NCBI GenBank assembly: GCA_945861765.1
Contig: CAMAWP010000001.1
Location: forward strand, 16,302 to 80,301
Reading direction: 5' to 3'
Source of the DNA: Akkermansia muciniphila
GTDB taxonomy: Bacteria > Verrucomicrobiota > Verrucomicrobiia > Limisphaerales > SIBE01
Length of the DNA stretch: 64,000 nucleotides
This document shows positions 24,760-32,275 of the stretch, one piece after another (position 1 is the first letter of the stretch; each line of letters opens with the position of its first letter). The notes under the pieces are model-generated. The model was given only the letters and a program-made list of their open reading frames with translations. It did not search any database and was not told where the DNA came from. Both the position numbers and the translations under genes were made by a program.

Positions 24760-26972
24760 AATCCTTCCCCTTCATTTTTGTGGCCCTGCCAAATCTCGGG
24801 GATGAATGACGCATCCGGTGCAACTTCGCAAAGATCTTCTCCCAGCCCAGTAAAATCAATGTCTCCTTCGCCGATCTGAACACCCTCGCCATCCACGCCC
24901 AACGCATCAGATATATGCAGGTGGGCAACAAACGGCCCGACCGTTCGGATGAATTCCTTAAATGACACCTTGTAATGATTGCAAGCCAGCTTCGAATGGC
25001 AGATATCCAAGCACAACCGCAGATTCTGGCTTCGGCAAAACTCTGCAGTGTCAGCCGCCTCCACAAAAAGGTTCAAATAAAGTTGCCCCCCAAAGTACCA
25101 CGGAAACGGAGGCAGAGTCTGTCCAATGATTTCTACGCCGTCGGTATCTAACTTCTGCAGACTCTCTGCCATGATCTCATACAATCGAGCTCGCTCGCTC
25201 GGCACCAAAAGCCTGTCTGAAGTCGCCCCGCCGAGGCTCGCAACGATCATAGGACGGTCGGCACGGCGGAAGAACCGCTTCATTTCACGAGTCAAATCGA
25301 TGACTCTTTGCAACTCAGCAACGGATCGTTTCCGATGAATCTTGTCCTCCGACGCCAGGTTAAGCAGATGGTCTCCCGCAAATGTGTCTGGACTGTGAAC
25401 GACCAAACCCAGATCGAATTCCCCATCAATGAAACGCCGGACATCCTCGTCCATATCTTTGAAGCTAAGGTGAAATTCGAGAAAATCGGGGTTTGACTTT
25501 TGTAAGAGCAATCCAAAATCGTGGTACCTCACCGGAAGACCCCATTTACGCTTGAATGAGTATTGTCTAGCAGACGTGGCAACGACATCGAGATCGCTCG
25601 GGAAAAAGAAATCTCCTTTGCGCATGCAACGTCCAATCCTCCGCCCGATCAACTCCATCTTACGATTTGGCTGAAGTCCACGGCCGGGACTCTTGGTTGC
25701 AATCATATCTTCAGTGATCACTTCGCCGACGGCAACGTCTCGCGCAGCCACCAAACTCTTCGCGAGTGTGACGCGATTCATCACTTCGCCAGGGCTTAAT
25801 GACCGGACTGTGGATGAGCCTATGGCTTGCTCAACATCTCTAATCGCCAGCACCATGCGTCGAAATTCATCCGGAAGCAGGCTCACTTTGTGATCGTTGC
25901 CCTCCATCGAACGATCAAGCGTAATATGCTTCTCGATCACGCGCGCTCCCAGCGCGACCGCTGCAACGCAAACGTCCACGCCTCGTTCATGACCCGAATA
26001 ACCGACATGGCAGCCGCCTATTTCTTTCAACCGAGCCATGTAGCTCAAGTTAACGTCTTTGAAAGGGGCAGGATAAGTTGAATTGCAATGGAGTAGAACG
26101 TATTGCGAGCCTAGACGGTTTAACAATGAGACTGTTTCAACAATCTCGCTCTCCATGGACATACCTGTCGAACATAATATGGTCTTGTTTGTCCTGGCAA
26201 CAGCGCCGATCAGCTCATGATTGGTCAAGTCGGCGGATGCGATCTTGTAGCCCTGCATCCCAATTGCTTCGAGAAAGTTCAAGCTAGGGATATCCCACGG
26301 AGTACACAACGGCAGCAGACCACGCGCAGAACAATACTCGAACAATAGCTTCATCTCCTCGGGAGGCAGTTCGAACTTCGACAGGAGATTCATCGTGTAC
26401 TGAGTGCCTAAATCCTCATTGTAGGCATCGCTAAGCTGATTGCGGTAAAGCGAAGCGAGGTCGCGCATTTGAAACTTCGCACAGTCCGCCCCCGCCTCCT
26501 TCGCCGCGTCGATTAAGCGCTTCGCCAGTTCCACGCTTCCGTTGTGGTTGATTCCGATCTCCGCAATAATGAATGTAGGTGAGCCATTCTCAATGAGAAA
26601 GTCCCCTATTTGGATTGCATCTTCTTTGCGGCGCTCACGAGCGACTGCCACCATCCGACCCCGATCATCGGTCATCGGGATATACTGAGTCTTGCCGGAC
26701 AGAATACTCCGCATCTGTTCGACCGAATCGCCGAGATGAGCCCGCCGAAACTGCGTGTTCAAAATTCCACCCACTGGCCGCGAGAAGTCTGGGCTGGGTT
26801 CTTTCAGAAGCCAACGCCGAAAATCACCGTCGGTCAAAATCCCGTCTAAAACACCATCTCTGTCAACGCCAAAGACAATTCGGCGGCGATTCTGATCGAT
26901 CCGGCCAAGCGCATCGCGGATGGATGCCTCCGAACTGATCACATAGGATGAAATATTTCGATCGACTATCAT
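24723..26972 (-). CDS. CBS - NeuB synthase - SAF - TIM-barrel fusion (nonulosonic acid synthase)
   Basis: 749 residues. Residues 1-115 are a CBS-like pair (ASIRDALGRIDQNRRR, DGILTDGDFRRWLL, IPMTDDRGRMVAV). Residues ~131-400 are NeuB: PTFIIAEIGINHNGS, DCAKFQMR, PLCTPWD, ILCSTGMS, HVGYSGHERG and EKHITLDRSMEGNDH, all active-site blocks of PEP-dependent sialic/legionaminic acid synthases. Residues ~400-470 are the SAF (antifreeze-like) lid (SLVAARDVAVGEVI). Residues ~490-749 look like an AP-endonuclease-2/xylose-isomerase TIM barrel with CLDICHSKLACN and HISDALGVDGEG. It likely makes a nonulosonic acid from PEP and a hexosamine-derived sugar; the extra barrel may isomerise the precursor. First gene of the 20-kb glycan operon. 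Confidence 0.88.
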   Translation of the reverse strand: MIVDRNISSYVISSEASIRDALGRIDQNRRRIVFGVDRDGVLDGILTDGDFRRWLLKEPSPDFSRPVGGILNTQFRRAHLGDSVEQMRSILSGKTQYIPMTDDRGRMVAVARERRKEDAIQIGDFLIENGSPTFIIAEIGINHNGSVELAKRLIDAAKEAGADCAKFQMRDLASLYRNQLSDAYNEDLGTQYTMNLLSKFELPPEEMKLLFEYCSARGLLPLCTPWDIPSLNFLEAIGMQGYKIASADLTNHELIGAVARTNKTILCSTGMSMESEIVETVSLLNRLGSQYVLLHCNSTYPAPFKDVNLSYMARLKEIGGCHVGYSGHERGVDVCVAAVALGARVIEKHITLDRSMEGNDHKVSLLPDEFRRMVLAIRDVEQAIGSSTVRSLSPGEVMNRVTLAKSLVAARDVAVGEVITEDMIATKSPGRGLQPNRKMELIGRRIGRCMRKGDFFFPSDLDVVATSARQYSFKRKWGLPVRYHDFGLLLQKSNPDFLEFHLSFKDMDEDVRRFIDGEFDLGLVVHSPDTFAGDHLLNLASEDKIHRKRSVAELQRVIDLTREMKRFFRRADRPMIVASLGGATSDRLLVPSERARLYEIMAESLQKLDTDGVEIIGQTLPPFPWYFGGQLYLNLFVEAADTAEFCRSQNLRLCLDICHSKLACNHYKVSFKEFIRTVGPFVAHLHISDALGVDGEGVQIGEGDIDFTGLGEDLCEVAPDASFIPEIWQGHKNEGEGFWKALERLEGHL

Positions 26973-27454
26973 CGCTCGTTTAGGAGGTTAAAATTATATT
27001 GAGCATGAACCTAGCCCGCCCGGATAGCGGATGGATTTCAGGCTGAGTTAGGTGGCCTCTAGGTCGCTAGATCAAAACTGATGGTCCAATCTCCGGATCG
27101 AACACACGGGTCTCTCCGCCCGAACCAAGTTCAACACCGTTGGCAAATCATACCCCCCAGAATGAACGCTTCAGACTCAATAGACAAGAGCATACATGGT
27201 TGGGGCGAGGTTGCTCCGAATCGAGAAATGGGGATTGCTGGCACCGCAGCGGTGCTGATTTGGAATCCCAGAAGCAGAATGGACCTTTGCGGGTTCACCT
27301 TGGCAAGCGCGATCGGGGGCTTCGTATCGCCCCTCCCACTTAAACTCCAATCAATCGACACCGTTCGAGCCTGCCGCGGCGCGCTTGGGAAAACGTGTCC
27401 CACCCTCTCCTTCTTCAACTCTTCAAATCCGAGTATGCTTCCTGGCCTTATTGC
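26973..27454 (-). other. 480-base leader between the NusG paralogue and the glycan operon
   Basis: No convincing gene on either strand; the 95- and 176-residue ORFs here look like chance frames (no motifs). I looked for an ops/JUMPstart-like element and a sigma-54 promoter and saw neither with confidence. The length and position fit an untranslated leader on which a specialised NusG could act. Confidence 0.4.
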
Positions 27455-28003
27455 TCACGCAGCGGATTCGAGGATAGTGCAGTCCGCGACGACATTGACC
27501 CTGCGGTGCAAGTATTCTAGCAGAAGCAAAGCTCGCTGCCCGTCGTTCAAGCTGCTGACGTATTCCGCTTCCATCCCAGCGAACGGTCCTTCCCGAATTA
27601 AGAGCTTTTGACCTGGAACAAAATTGAAAGAAGACAAAAGCAATTCTGCGGTAGCGACAAAATCAGTAGCTTTCATCTCTTCGATAACGTTCGTCGGCAC
27701 CGAAGCCGGTGCATCGCCGAACCGGACCAGGCCAATTATTCCAGGGCGGCTGGATACAAATCGGCCGGCAGTTTCGAGACAAAGCTGAGCGAAGAAGTAT
27801 CCAGGAAACAGCGGCGTTAAGACGGCTCGCATCTTTCCGCCAACCGGCATCATTTTCCGGATTTGCGGGCAGAAGACATCGATTTCCCCTACAGAAAGTT
27901 TGGTTTCAAAGGATAATCGAGGCATTAATTCAGCGGCTCGGACTTCGTAGCCGACCGTACTTCGGATGCAATACCATTCTTGCGGCATCTCAATTGCACT
28001 CAT
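27455..28003 (-). CDS. NusG/RfaH/UpxY-type transcription elongation factor
   Basis: 182 residues from ATG 28003 (MSAIEMPQEWYC), preferred to 28057 because the NGN domain starts at QEWYCIRSTVGYEVRAAE. The NGN domain contains LFPGYFFAQL and then GIIGLVRFGDAPASVP; the C-terminal KOW domain is VPGQKLLIREGPFAGMEAEYVSSL. It is too divergent from housekeeping NusG to be the core factor. Known paralogues (RfaH, LoaP, UpxY) stop premature termination in long polysaccharide or biosynthetic operons and are often encoded at the head of their target. Here it precedes a 20-kb glycan operon and follows flagellin, so operon-specific antitermination is the natural reading. Confidence 0.85.
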   Translation of the reverse strand: MSAIEMPQEWYCIRSTVGYEVRAAELMPRLSFETKLSVGEIDVFCPQIRKMMPVGGKMRAVLTPLFPGYFFAQLCLETAGRFVSSRPGIIGLVRFGDAPASVPTNVIEEMKATDFVATAELLLSSFNFVPGQKLLIREGPFAGMEAEYVSSLNDGQRALLLLEYLHRRVNVVADCTILESAA

Positions 28004-28178
28004 AGGTCGGGACTTTGTGAACAAATGATCAAGGCAAAGCTGCCGCACCCCGAGCATGATCCGACAATCAGCAGGCTTTTCATTACCTTTTCGATATTGC
28101 GAGCAGCGATCCCTTCCAGACTAACACGCCAATTATTCCCTCGAACATCTGCATTCTCGGGATGTTGTCAAGGCTAGC

Positions 28179-28997
28179 TTAGGCTCGTAACAATTCCAGG
28201 ACTGACCGTGGCAGAGCGTTGGCCTGAGCTAACATCGTCGTTCCCGACTGTACTAAAATCTGATAGCGGGCATATTGAGTCGCCTCTTGCGCCACATCCA
28301 CGTCAGAAATCCGGCTGATGGCTGAACTGAGGTTTTCCTTCGTGGTGGTCAACTGTTCGCTCGTGAAATTCAAACGCGATTGAACCGCTCCAAGCTTAGC
28401 GCGATCGAGAGCAATTTGGTTTATGGCCGCCCCTACGAAGTTCAAAGCGGCTTGTGCCAGAGTAGAGCTTGTGAGTCCGACGGCAGTCGAGATGGCATCG
28501 TCGTAGGATTGATTCCCTGAGATAGGAGTACCCGTGATGTCAAAAGTGCTCCCCGACGAATCAATCGTAACGGAGAACGTCGTAGCGGAGAAGAGTGAAA
28601 CCGAGTTGAAATCTTTTCCAGCGGTCGCCCGGATGTAATCCTGGAGCTGAGCAAATTCCTGATTGTAGAGCGTGCGGTCTGACGTGGACTTGGTGGTGTC
28701 TTGAGAGAGCATCGCCAGCTCGCCCATTCGGCGGAGAGCCTTATCTATTGTCTTTAAGAAACCGTCTTGAGTCTGGCTGAAGGAAACCGCATTGACGACG
28801 TTGTTTAAAGCCGCGTCCAACCGTCTAATCTGCGATTCCAAACGCGAACTCACAGCCAACCCGGCTGCGTCGTCCGAAGGAGTGATAATTTTTAGACCAG
28901 AACTGAGCCGCGTCAGAGACTTGGAGAGAGCCGATGAACTAGCCCTTAGGTTATTCGACGTCGCCTCGGCAACCGTGTTGGTGTTAATGACTGACAT
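28179..28997 (-). CDS. fliC: Flagellin
   Basis: 272 residues, secreted filament subunit. N-terminal D0/D1 is typical (LSKSLTRLSSGLKIITPSDDAAGLAVSSRLESQIRRL) and the C-terminal D1/D0 ends NLSSAISRISDVDVAQEATQYARYQIL...LAQANALPRSVLELLRA. The middle is short and Ser/Thr-rich (FSVTIDSSGSTFDIT) with no D2/D3 outer domain, so the filament surface would be close to the core. The Ser/Thr residues are possible O-glycosylation sites. Second of two tandem flagellins, clearly similar to each other along their length. A hairpin with a CsrA-like motif lies just upstream. Confidence 0.95.
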   Translation of the reverse strand: MSVINTNTVAEATSNNLRASSSALSKSLTRLSSGLKIITPSDDAAGLAVSSRLESQIRRLDAALNNVVNAVSFSQTQDGFLKTIDKALRRMGELAMLSQDTTKSTSDRTLYNQEFAQLQDYIRATAGKDFNSVSLFSATTFSVTIDSSGSTFDITGTPISGNQSYDDAISTAVGLTSSTLAQAALNFVGAAINQIALDRAKLGAVQSRLNFTSEQLTTTKENLSSAISRISDVDVAQEATQYARYQILVQSGTTMLAQANALPRSVLELLRA

Positions 28998-29017
28998 AAC
29001 CTAAGATGGTTGCCCAT

Positions 29018-29039
29018 GACTCCTATCCTTGGAGGAGTC
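29018..29039 (-). promoter_or_regulatory. Candidate CsrA-binding hairpin ahead of the second flagellin
   Basis: On the minus-strand RNA, GACUCCU-CCAAGGAU-AGGAGUC forms a seven-pair stem with an eight-base loop. The loop carries AAGGAU, close to the known CsrA consensus (RUACARGGAUGU, GGA in a hairpin loop). The UAG stop of the first flagellin is inside the hairpin, about 20 bases before the ATG of the second. Confidence 0.5.
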
Positions 29040-29838
29040 GCAAGGCAGACTGCGGAAGAGAGTTCGCTTGCGTCAACATTGAGGTACCGGATGAAACAAG
29101 AATCTGATTGCGAGCGTACCGGGTAGATTCTTCAGCGACATCTGTGTCGGTGATGCGAGAAACTGCCGCACTAAGATTCTCCTTGGTAACGACTAATTGA
29201 TCGCTTGTGAAGTTAAGCCGAGCTTGGTAGGCACCCAGTCTAGCGCGATCCTGCGCCACTTGACTGGTGGCCTCTAGCACTAAAGCCAGCGCCGCTTGGG
29301 CGAATGTGGTGGAGGAAATCGAAACGGCTGTGGAGATAGCGTTCGCATAGGCAGTGTTCCCAAGGATATCCGTCCCAGCCATGGCGAAAGTGTTTCCGCT
29401 CGAATCGACAGTGACATCAAAGGTACTACTCGAGAAAAGCGTCACAGCGTTGTATGTCTTCAGGGCCGTGACGCTAATGTAATCCTGAAGTTGGGTAAAC
29501 TCCTTATTGTAGAGCGACAAGTCCGTACCTGATTTAGTGGTGTCCTGCGCAAGCATGGCAAGTTCACCCATACGACTGAGCGCCTTGTCAATCGTCTTCA
29601 TAAACCCGTCTTGGGTTTGGGTCAACGATACGGCATTGACCACGTTCGACATCGCAGAATCCAAGCGAGCAATCTGGGCCTGCAAGCGTGAAGAAACAGC
29701 CAAACCGGCGGCATCGTCTGATGGGGTAACGATTTTGGTGCCCGAGCTTAACCTAGAGAGCGACTTGGCGAGACTATGCGCGCTCATGTTCAGGTTGTTT
29801 GCGTTTTGGAGGGCTTCGATATTTGTATTGATTACCAT
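29023..29838 (-). CDS. fliC: Flagellin
   Basis: 271 residues, same architecture as the flagellin downstream: HSLAKSLSRLSSGTKIVTPSDDAAGLAVSSRLQAQIARL at the start and VSRITDTDVAEESTRYARNQIL...LPQSALRLLQG at the end, with a short Ser/Thr-rich middle (FDVTVDSSGNTFAMA). Five bases separate it from csrA, so translation of the two is probably linked. Tandem paralogous flagellins allow mixed filaments. FliW, encoded two genes upstream, binds flagellin in known systems. Confidence 0.95.
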   Translation of the reverse strand: MVINTNIEALQNANNLNMSAHSLAKSLSRLSSGTKIVTPSDDAAGLAVSSRLQAQIARLDSAMSNVVNAVSLTQTQDGFMKTIDKALSRMGELAMLAQDTTKSGTDLSLYNKEFTQLQDYISVTALKTYNAVTLFSSSTFDVTVDSSGNTFAMAGTDILGNTAYANAISTAVSISSTTFAQAALALVLEATSQVAQDRARLGAYQARLNFTSDQLVVTKENLSAAVSRITDTDVAEESTRYARNQILVSSGTSMLTQANSLPQSALRLLQG

Positions 29839-29843
29839 AATCT

Positions 29844-30158
29844 TTAGAGCAGTTTAACTTTTTCCCTATTCTGAACGGGCGTTTGCAGCCCAGGTGAACT
29901 TACTTCAAGCTGACGCTCGGCTGTCTGCAAAGCAGACTTCTTGCCACTTAACAGACGCTCCAAGACAGCGCGGGAAGCACCGACTGCTTGCGCATTATTT
30001 GCCTGGATTTCGTCATAAACTTCTTTGCGGAGGATATGGATCTCTCTCGGTGCGGTCACCCCGATCTTAACCACTTCCCCTTCGACTCGGAGCACATTAA
30101 TCGTAATCCGACCATCGATTATGATGCTCTCATTAATTCTTCGGGAAAGGACTAGCAT
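29844..30158 (-). CDS. csrA: CsrA translational regulator
   Basis: 104 residues. The core MLVLSRRINESIIID...ITINVLRVEGEVVKIGVTAPREIHILRKEVYDEI is a canonical CsrA dimer subunit, including the RNA-contacting N-terminal strand and the VTAPREIHILR strand. The tail of ~40 residues (LLSGKKSALQTAERQLEV...) is longer than in enterobacterial CsrA (61 residues). CsrA represses flagellin translation in FliW-containing bacteria; the gene sits between fliW and the flagellins, the classic arrangement. Confidence 0.95.
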   Translation of the reverse strand: MLVLSRRINESIIIDGRITINVLRVEGEVVKIGVTAPREIHILRKEVYDEIQANNAQAVGASRAVLERLLSGKKSALQTAERQLEVSSPGLQTPVQNREKVKLL

Positions 30159-30179
30159 GGGGGTTCAATAATTTTGCGA

Positions 30180-30617
30180 CTAATTGCTAACCGGATGTTT
30201 GATGGACAAAGTGGAAGCGTTCTTAGGAACCACTTGACGGCCAATCAAAGCGTGACGGTTATAGACGATCGGCCCTTTTAAATTGACTGTGATGGAACCG
30301 TCAGGATGGAACGTGGCGATGTTCACGACTACCGCATCATCAGGATCAGTCAGGCCAAGAAAACTCACGTCTTCACCCGTCAGTTCGATCTGATAAAACT
30401 CGACGACGTAGGAAGGAGGAACCGCCAAAAAGCACAAGCCATTGCCGCTCTGGCCCTCGAGCCACAAGAACGGATGGAGATCGGGAAAGGCATGGAGCTT
30501 GTACTCTTTGATTTGCTCAAATCCTAGCAGCCCGCAAGGAAACCGCAGATCCAACGCAGGTTCTGTGAAAAGAGGGATGATCTTCTCTTTCACCCGATTT
30601 TGTTGTATAGTGAGCAT
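30180..30617 (-). CDS. fliW: Flagellar assembly factor FliW
   Basis: 145 residues. Family features: LDLRFPCGLLGFEQIKEYKL near residue 20, PFLWLEGQSGNGLCFLAVPP, and the closing NLKGPIVYNRHALIGRQVV. FliW binds CsrA and flagellin alternately: free flagellin captures FliW and frees CsrA to repress. Here fliW-csrA-fliC-fliC are adjacent in that order with gaps of about 5 to 25 bases, so the whole loop is in one transcript. A candidate sigma-54 promoter lies just upstream. Confidence 0.95.
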   Translation of the reverse strand: MLTIQQNRVKEKIIPLFTEPALDLRFPCGLLGFEQIKEYKLHAFPDLHPFLWLEGQSGNGLCFLAVPPSYVVEFYQIELTGEDVSFLGLTDPDDAVVVNIATFHPDGSITVNLKGPIVYNRHALIGRQVVPKNASTLSIKHPVSN

Positions 30618-30962
30618 AGCGACGAAGGGCGTTTAGCAGCGACTATGCCAGCCGGTTTTCCACTGAGATCCGAAGCCCCAACTCCGAACGAGTCATTAAA
30701 GCCTCGCAATACACGGAACACTCAAGAAGACAATGAGTTGTGGAACACGCCCCACTCGCTCGACGCCTCCGGAACTCTCTTCCTCACCTCCTCAACCCTC
30801 CACGCGCTCGGGGTATTTAGTGATTTGAACAGCAAGTATCGAGGTTTATGTCGAGTGCAACCTGACATCACGGTTGACGCCGAACAACCGCTTCAAATCG
30901 GGGAAAGGAAAATAACGCCATCGGCGTAGGTAGAAAATGCCCCGAAGTGCGGATGCACGCCT
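30618..30962. other. Gap between fliW and flhF
   Basis: 345 bases without a convincing gene. It holds the sigma-54 candidate next to fliW. Near the flhF stop only a four-pair hairpin (GTGC-ATCC-GCAC, minus strand) is seen, followed by a T-run after about 12 bases; too weak to call a terminator. Confidence 0.4.
30635..30650 (-). promoter_or_regulatory. Candidate sigma-54 promoter of fliW-csrA-fliC
   Basis: Minus strand TGGCATAGTCGCTGCT has GG and GC 12 bases apart and matches TGGCAY-N5-YTGCW. The expected start near 30625 leaves a leader of under 10 bases, short but comparable with flgB. No TTTTTCCGT pair was found upstream, so activation may differ. Confidence 0.5.
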
Positions 30963-32078
30963 TTATCCCACAGAGACATCAAATAAGGACTGGGGTGAGG
31001 CTGGGCCGAAATCTCCAGGGATGTTCTGACCACCCGACAGATAAAGCACCGGCAACTTTGCTCCAAGCAATAGATTCCAAAACTTACTCCAACGATTCTC
31101 CTCGTCCATGTGACTTAAGATCAACCCAGCCAACGGCAGGACGGAGAAAGCTCGGACGTGGGCCAGCAAATGGTTCAAGTCGTAAGCGGCATTGAGCACC
31201 AGAAACACTCGGGCGGGCTTGAATGCTTCGATCTGCTCGGCCATCAATGCAATCCCATCAGAATTACTGGCGGACACTCCAGGGAGATCTACGAATTGTC
31301 GCCGCGAACCTTCGTTGACCGATTCAACCGTCCAAACTCGTTCTACAGGAACGCCCAAGATCTCGCCGTGAATGCTCAAGAACTCCGCAGTGTTCGCGAC
31401 ATGGCTATCCAACCGCCAGACTCGCGCCTGCTGGTTTTCCAAAAGAACCTGTTGAGTTAACCACTTGCATAGGCAAGTCGTCTTTCCAACACCCGGCGTT
31501 CCTACTAGGATGCGCGTTTCGTCCGGACTGCTACGGTTGCGCGCCGCCAAGCGATTCCAGTATTCCAACAGAAAGTCCTGCGCGGCAACAAATTCCCCCT
31601 TAAGATCGCCCGCGCGTCGTCCATCTTGCCGAGAGCGCACTTGATCGACGAGCCAGTGCGCATGGAGAGGCATTATCCCCAAATTCTCCAACATCCGAGT
31701 TAACTCCAATTCCTCGTTAGGGGGAGGGGTGGCAGGTGCGGCCCGCTCAATCGGTCTTCGTTCAACGTAATCCGGCTCGGGCAAAACACTCTCGGAAGAA
31801 GGGCGACGGGGGGCCGGACGTAGAGAAGGAGCGGCAAATTGCTGGCGTAACTGCTCGATTTTCTTGTTGAGATCCACCACCGCTTCCCGTTTCGGTTGAG
31901 TGGCAGGCGGAGTCGGGAGTGTCGCTTGAACCTCGATTTGCGGTTTTTTCCATATTCGGCTCAGACCGGCGGCTGATGTCTTGCGAACGTTCACCACGAC
32001 GGCGTGAGGGCCGAGCTGGCGATGCACCTCCGCCAAAGCTTGAGCCGCGGAGTCCGCGATGATTGTGATCAATTTCAT
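30963..32078 (-). CDS. flhF: FlhF-like SRP-family GTPase with altered G motifs
   Basis: 371 residues from ATG 32078 (MKLITIIADSAAQALAEVHRQLG, the usual FlhF opening); the ORF track's extra 22 residues are unlikely. After a Pro-rich basic linker, the G domain has the P-loop LVGTPGVGKTTCLCKWL at ~190. The G3 position reads FVDLPGVSAS rather than DTAGR, and G4 reads LSHMDE rather than TKLDE, so the lysine of the guanine-specificity motif is missing. FlhF sets flagellar position and number. The changes suggest weak or altered nucleotide use. Located after flhA with a 200-base gap; no flhG follows. Confidence 0.8.
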   Translation of the reverse strand: MKLITIIADSAAQALAEVHRQLGPHAVVVNVRKTSAAGLSRIWKKPQIEVQATLPTPPATQPKREAVVDLNKKIEQLRQQFAAPSLRPAPRRPSSESVLPEPDYVERRPIERAAPATPPPNEELELTRMLENLGIMPLHAHWLVDQVRSRQDGRRAGDLKGEFVAAQDFLLEYWNRLAARNRSSPDETRILVGTPGVGKTTCLCKWLTQQVLLENQQARVWRLDSHVANTAEFLSIHGEILGVPVERVWTVESVNEGSRRQFVDLPGVSASNSDGIALMAEQIEAFKPARVFLVLNAAYDLNHLLAHVRAFSVLPLAGLILSHMDEENRWSKFWNLLLGAKLPVLYLSGGQNIPGDFGPASPQSLFDVSVG

Positions 32079-32275
32079 TTCGTTGCGGTCATGAGAACAG
32101 AGAGCGTGAGGTTCGTTCCGCCCCTTTCGGCCTAGTGTGGGCAAAAAGCAAATAGGAACTTGAGATCAAATATAAGGGCTGAATCTCCTGGGAACTCATA
32201 GCTTACAACTTATTTCTATCGCGGCTTCTAGGCTTTTTCCAGAAAATAGCTCTGAATCTCCGCGAGGCGGTGAGC

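Noticed and set aside
27081-27611. 176-residue plus-strand ORF opposite the NusG paralogue and leader
   Set aside because: Low-complexity mix without motifs; half of it is antisense to a clear gene.
28120-28178. TTGACA on the minus strand as a sigma-70 promoter of the NusG gene
   Set aside because: No acceptable -10 box at 16-18 bases.
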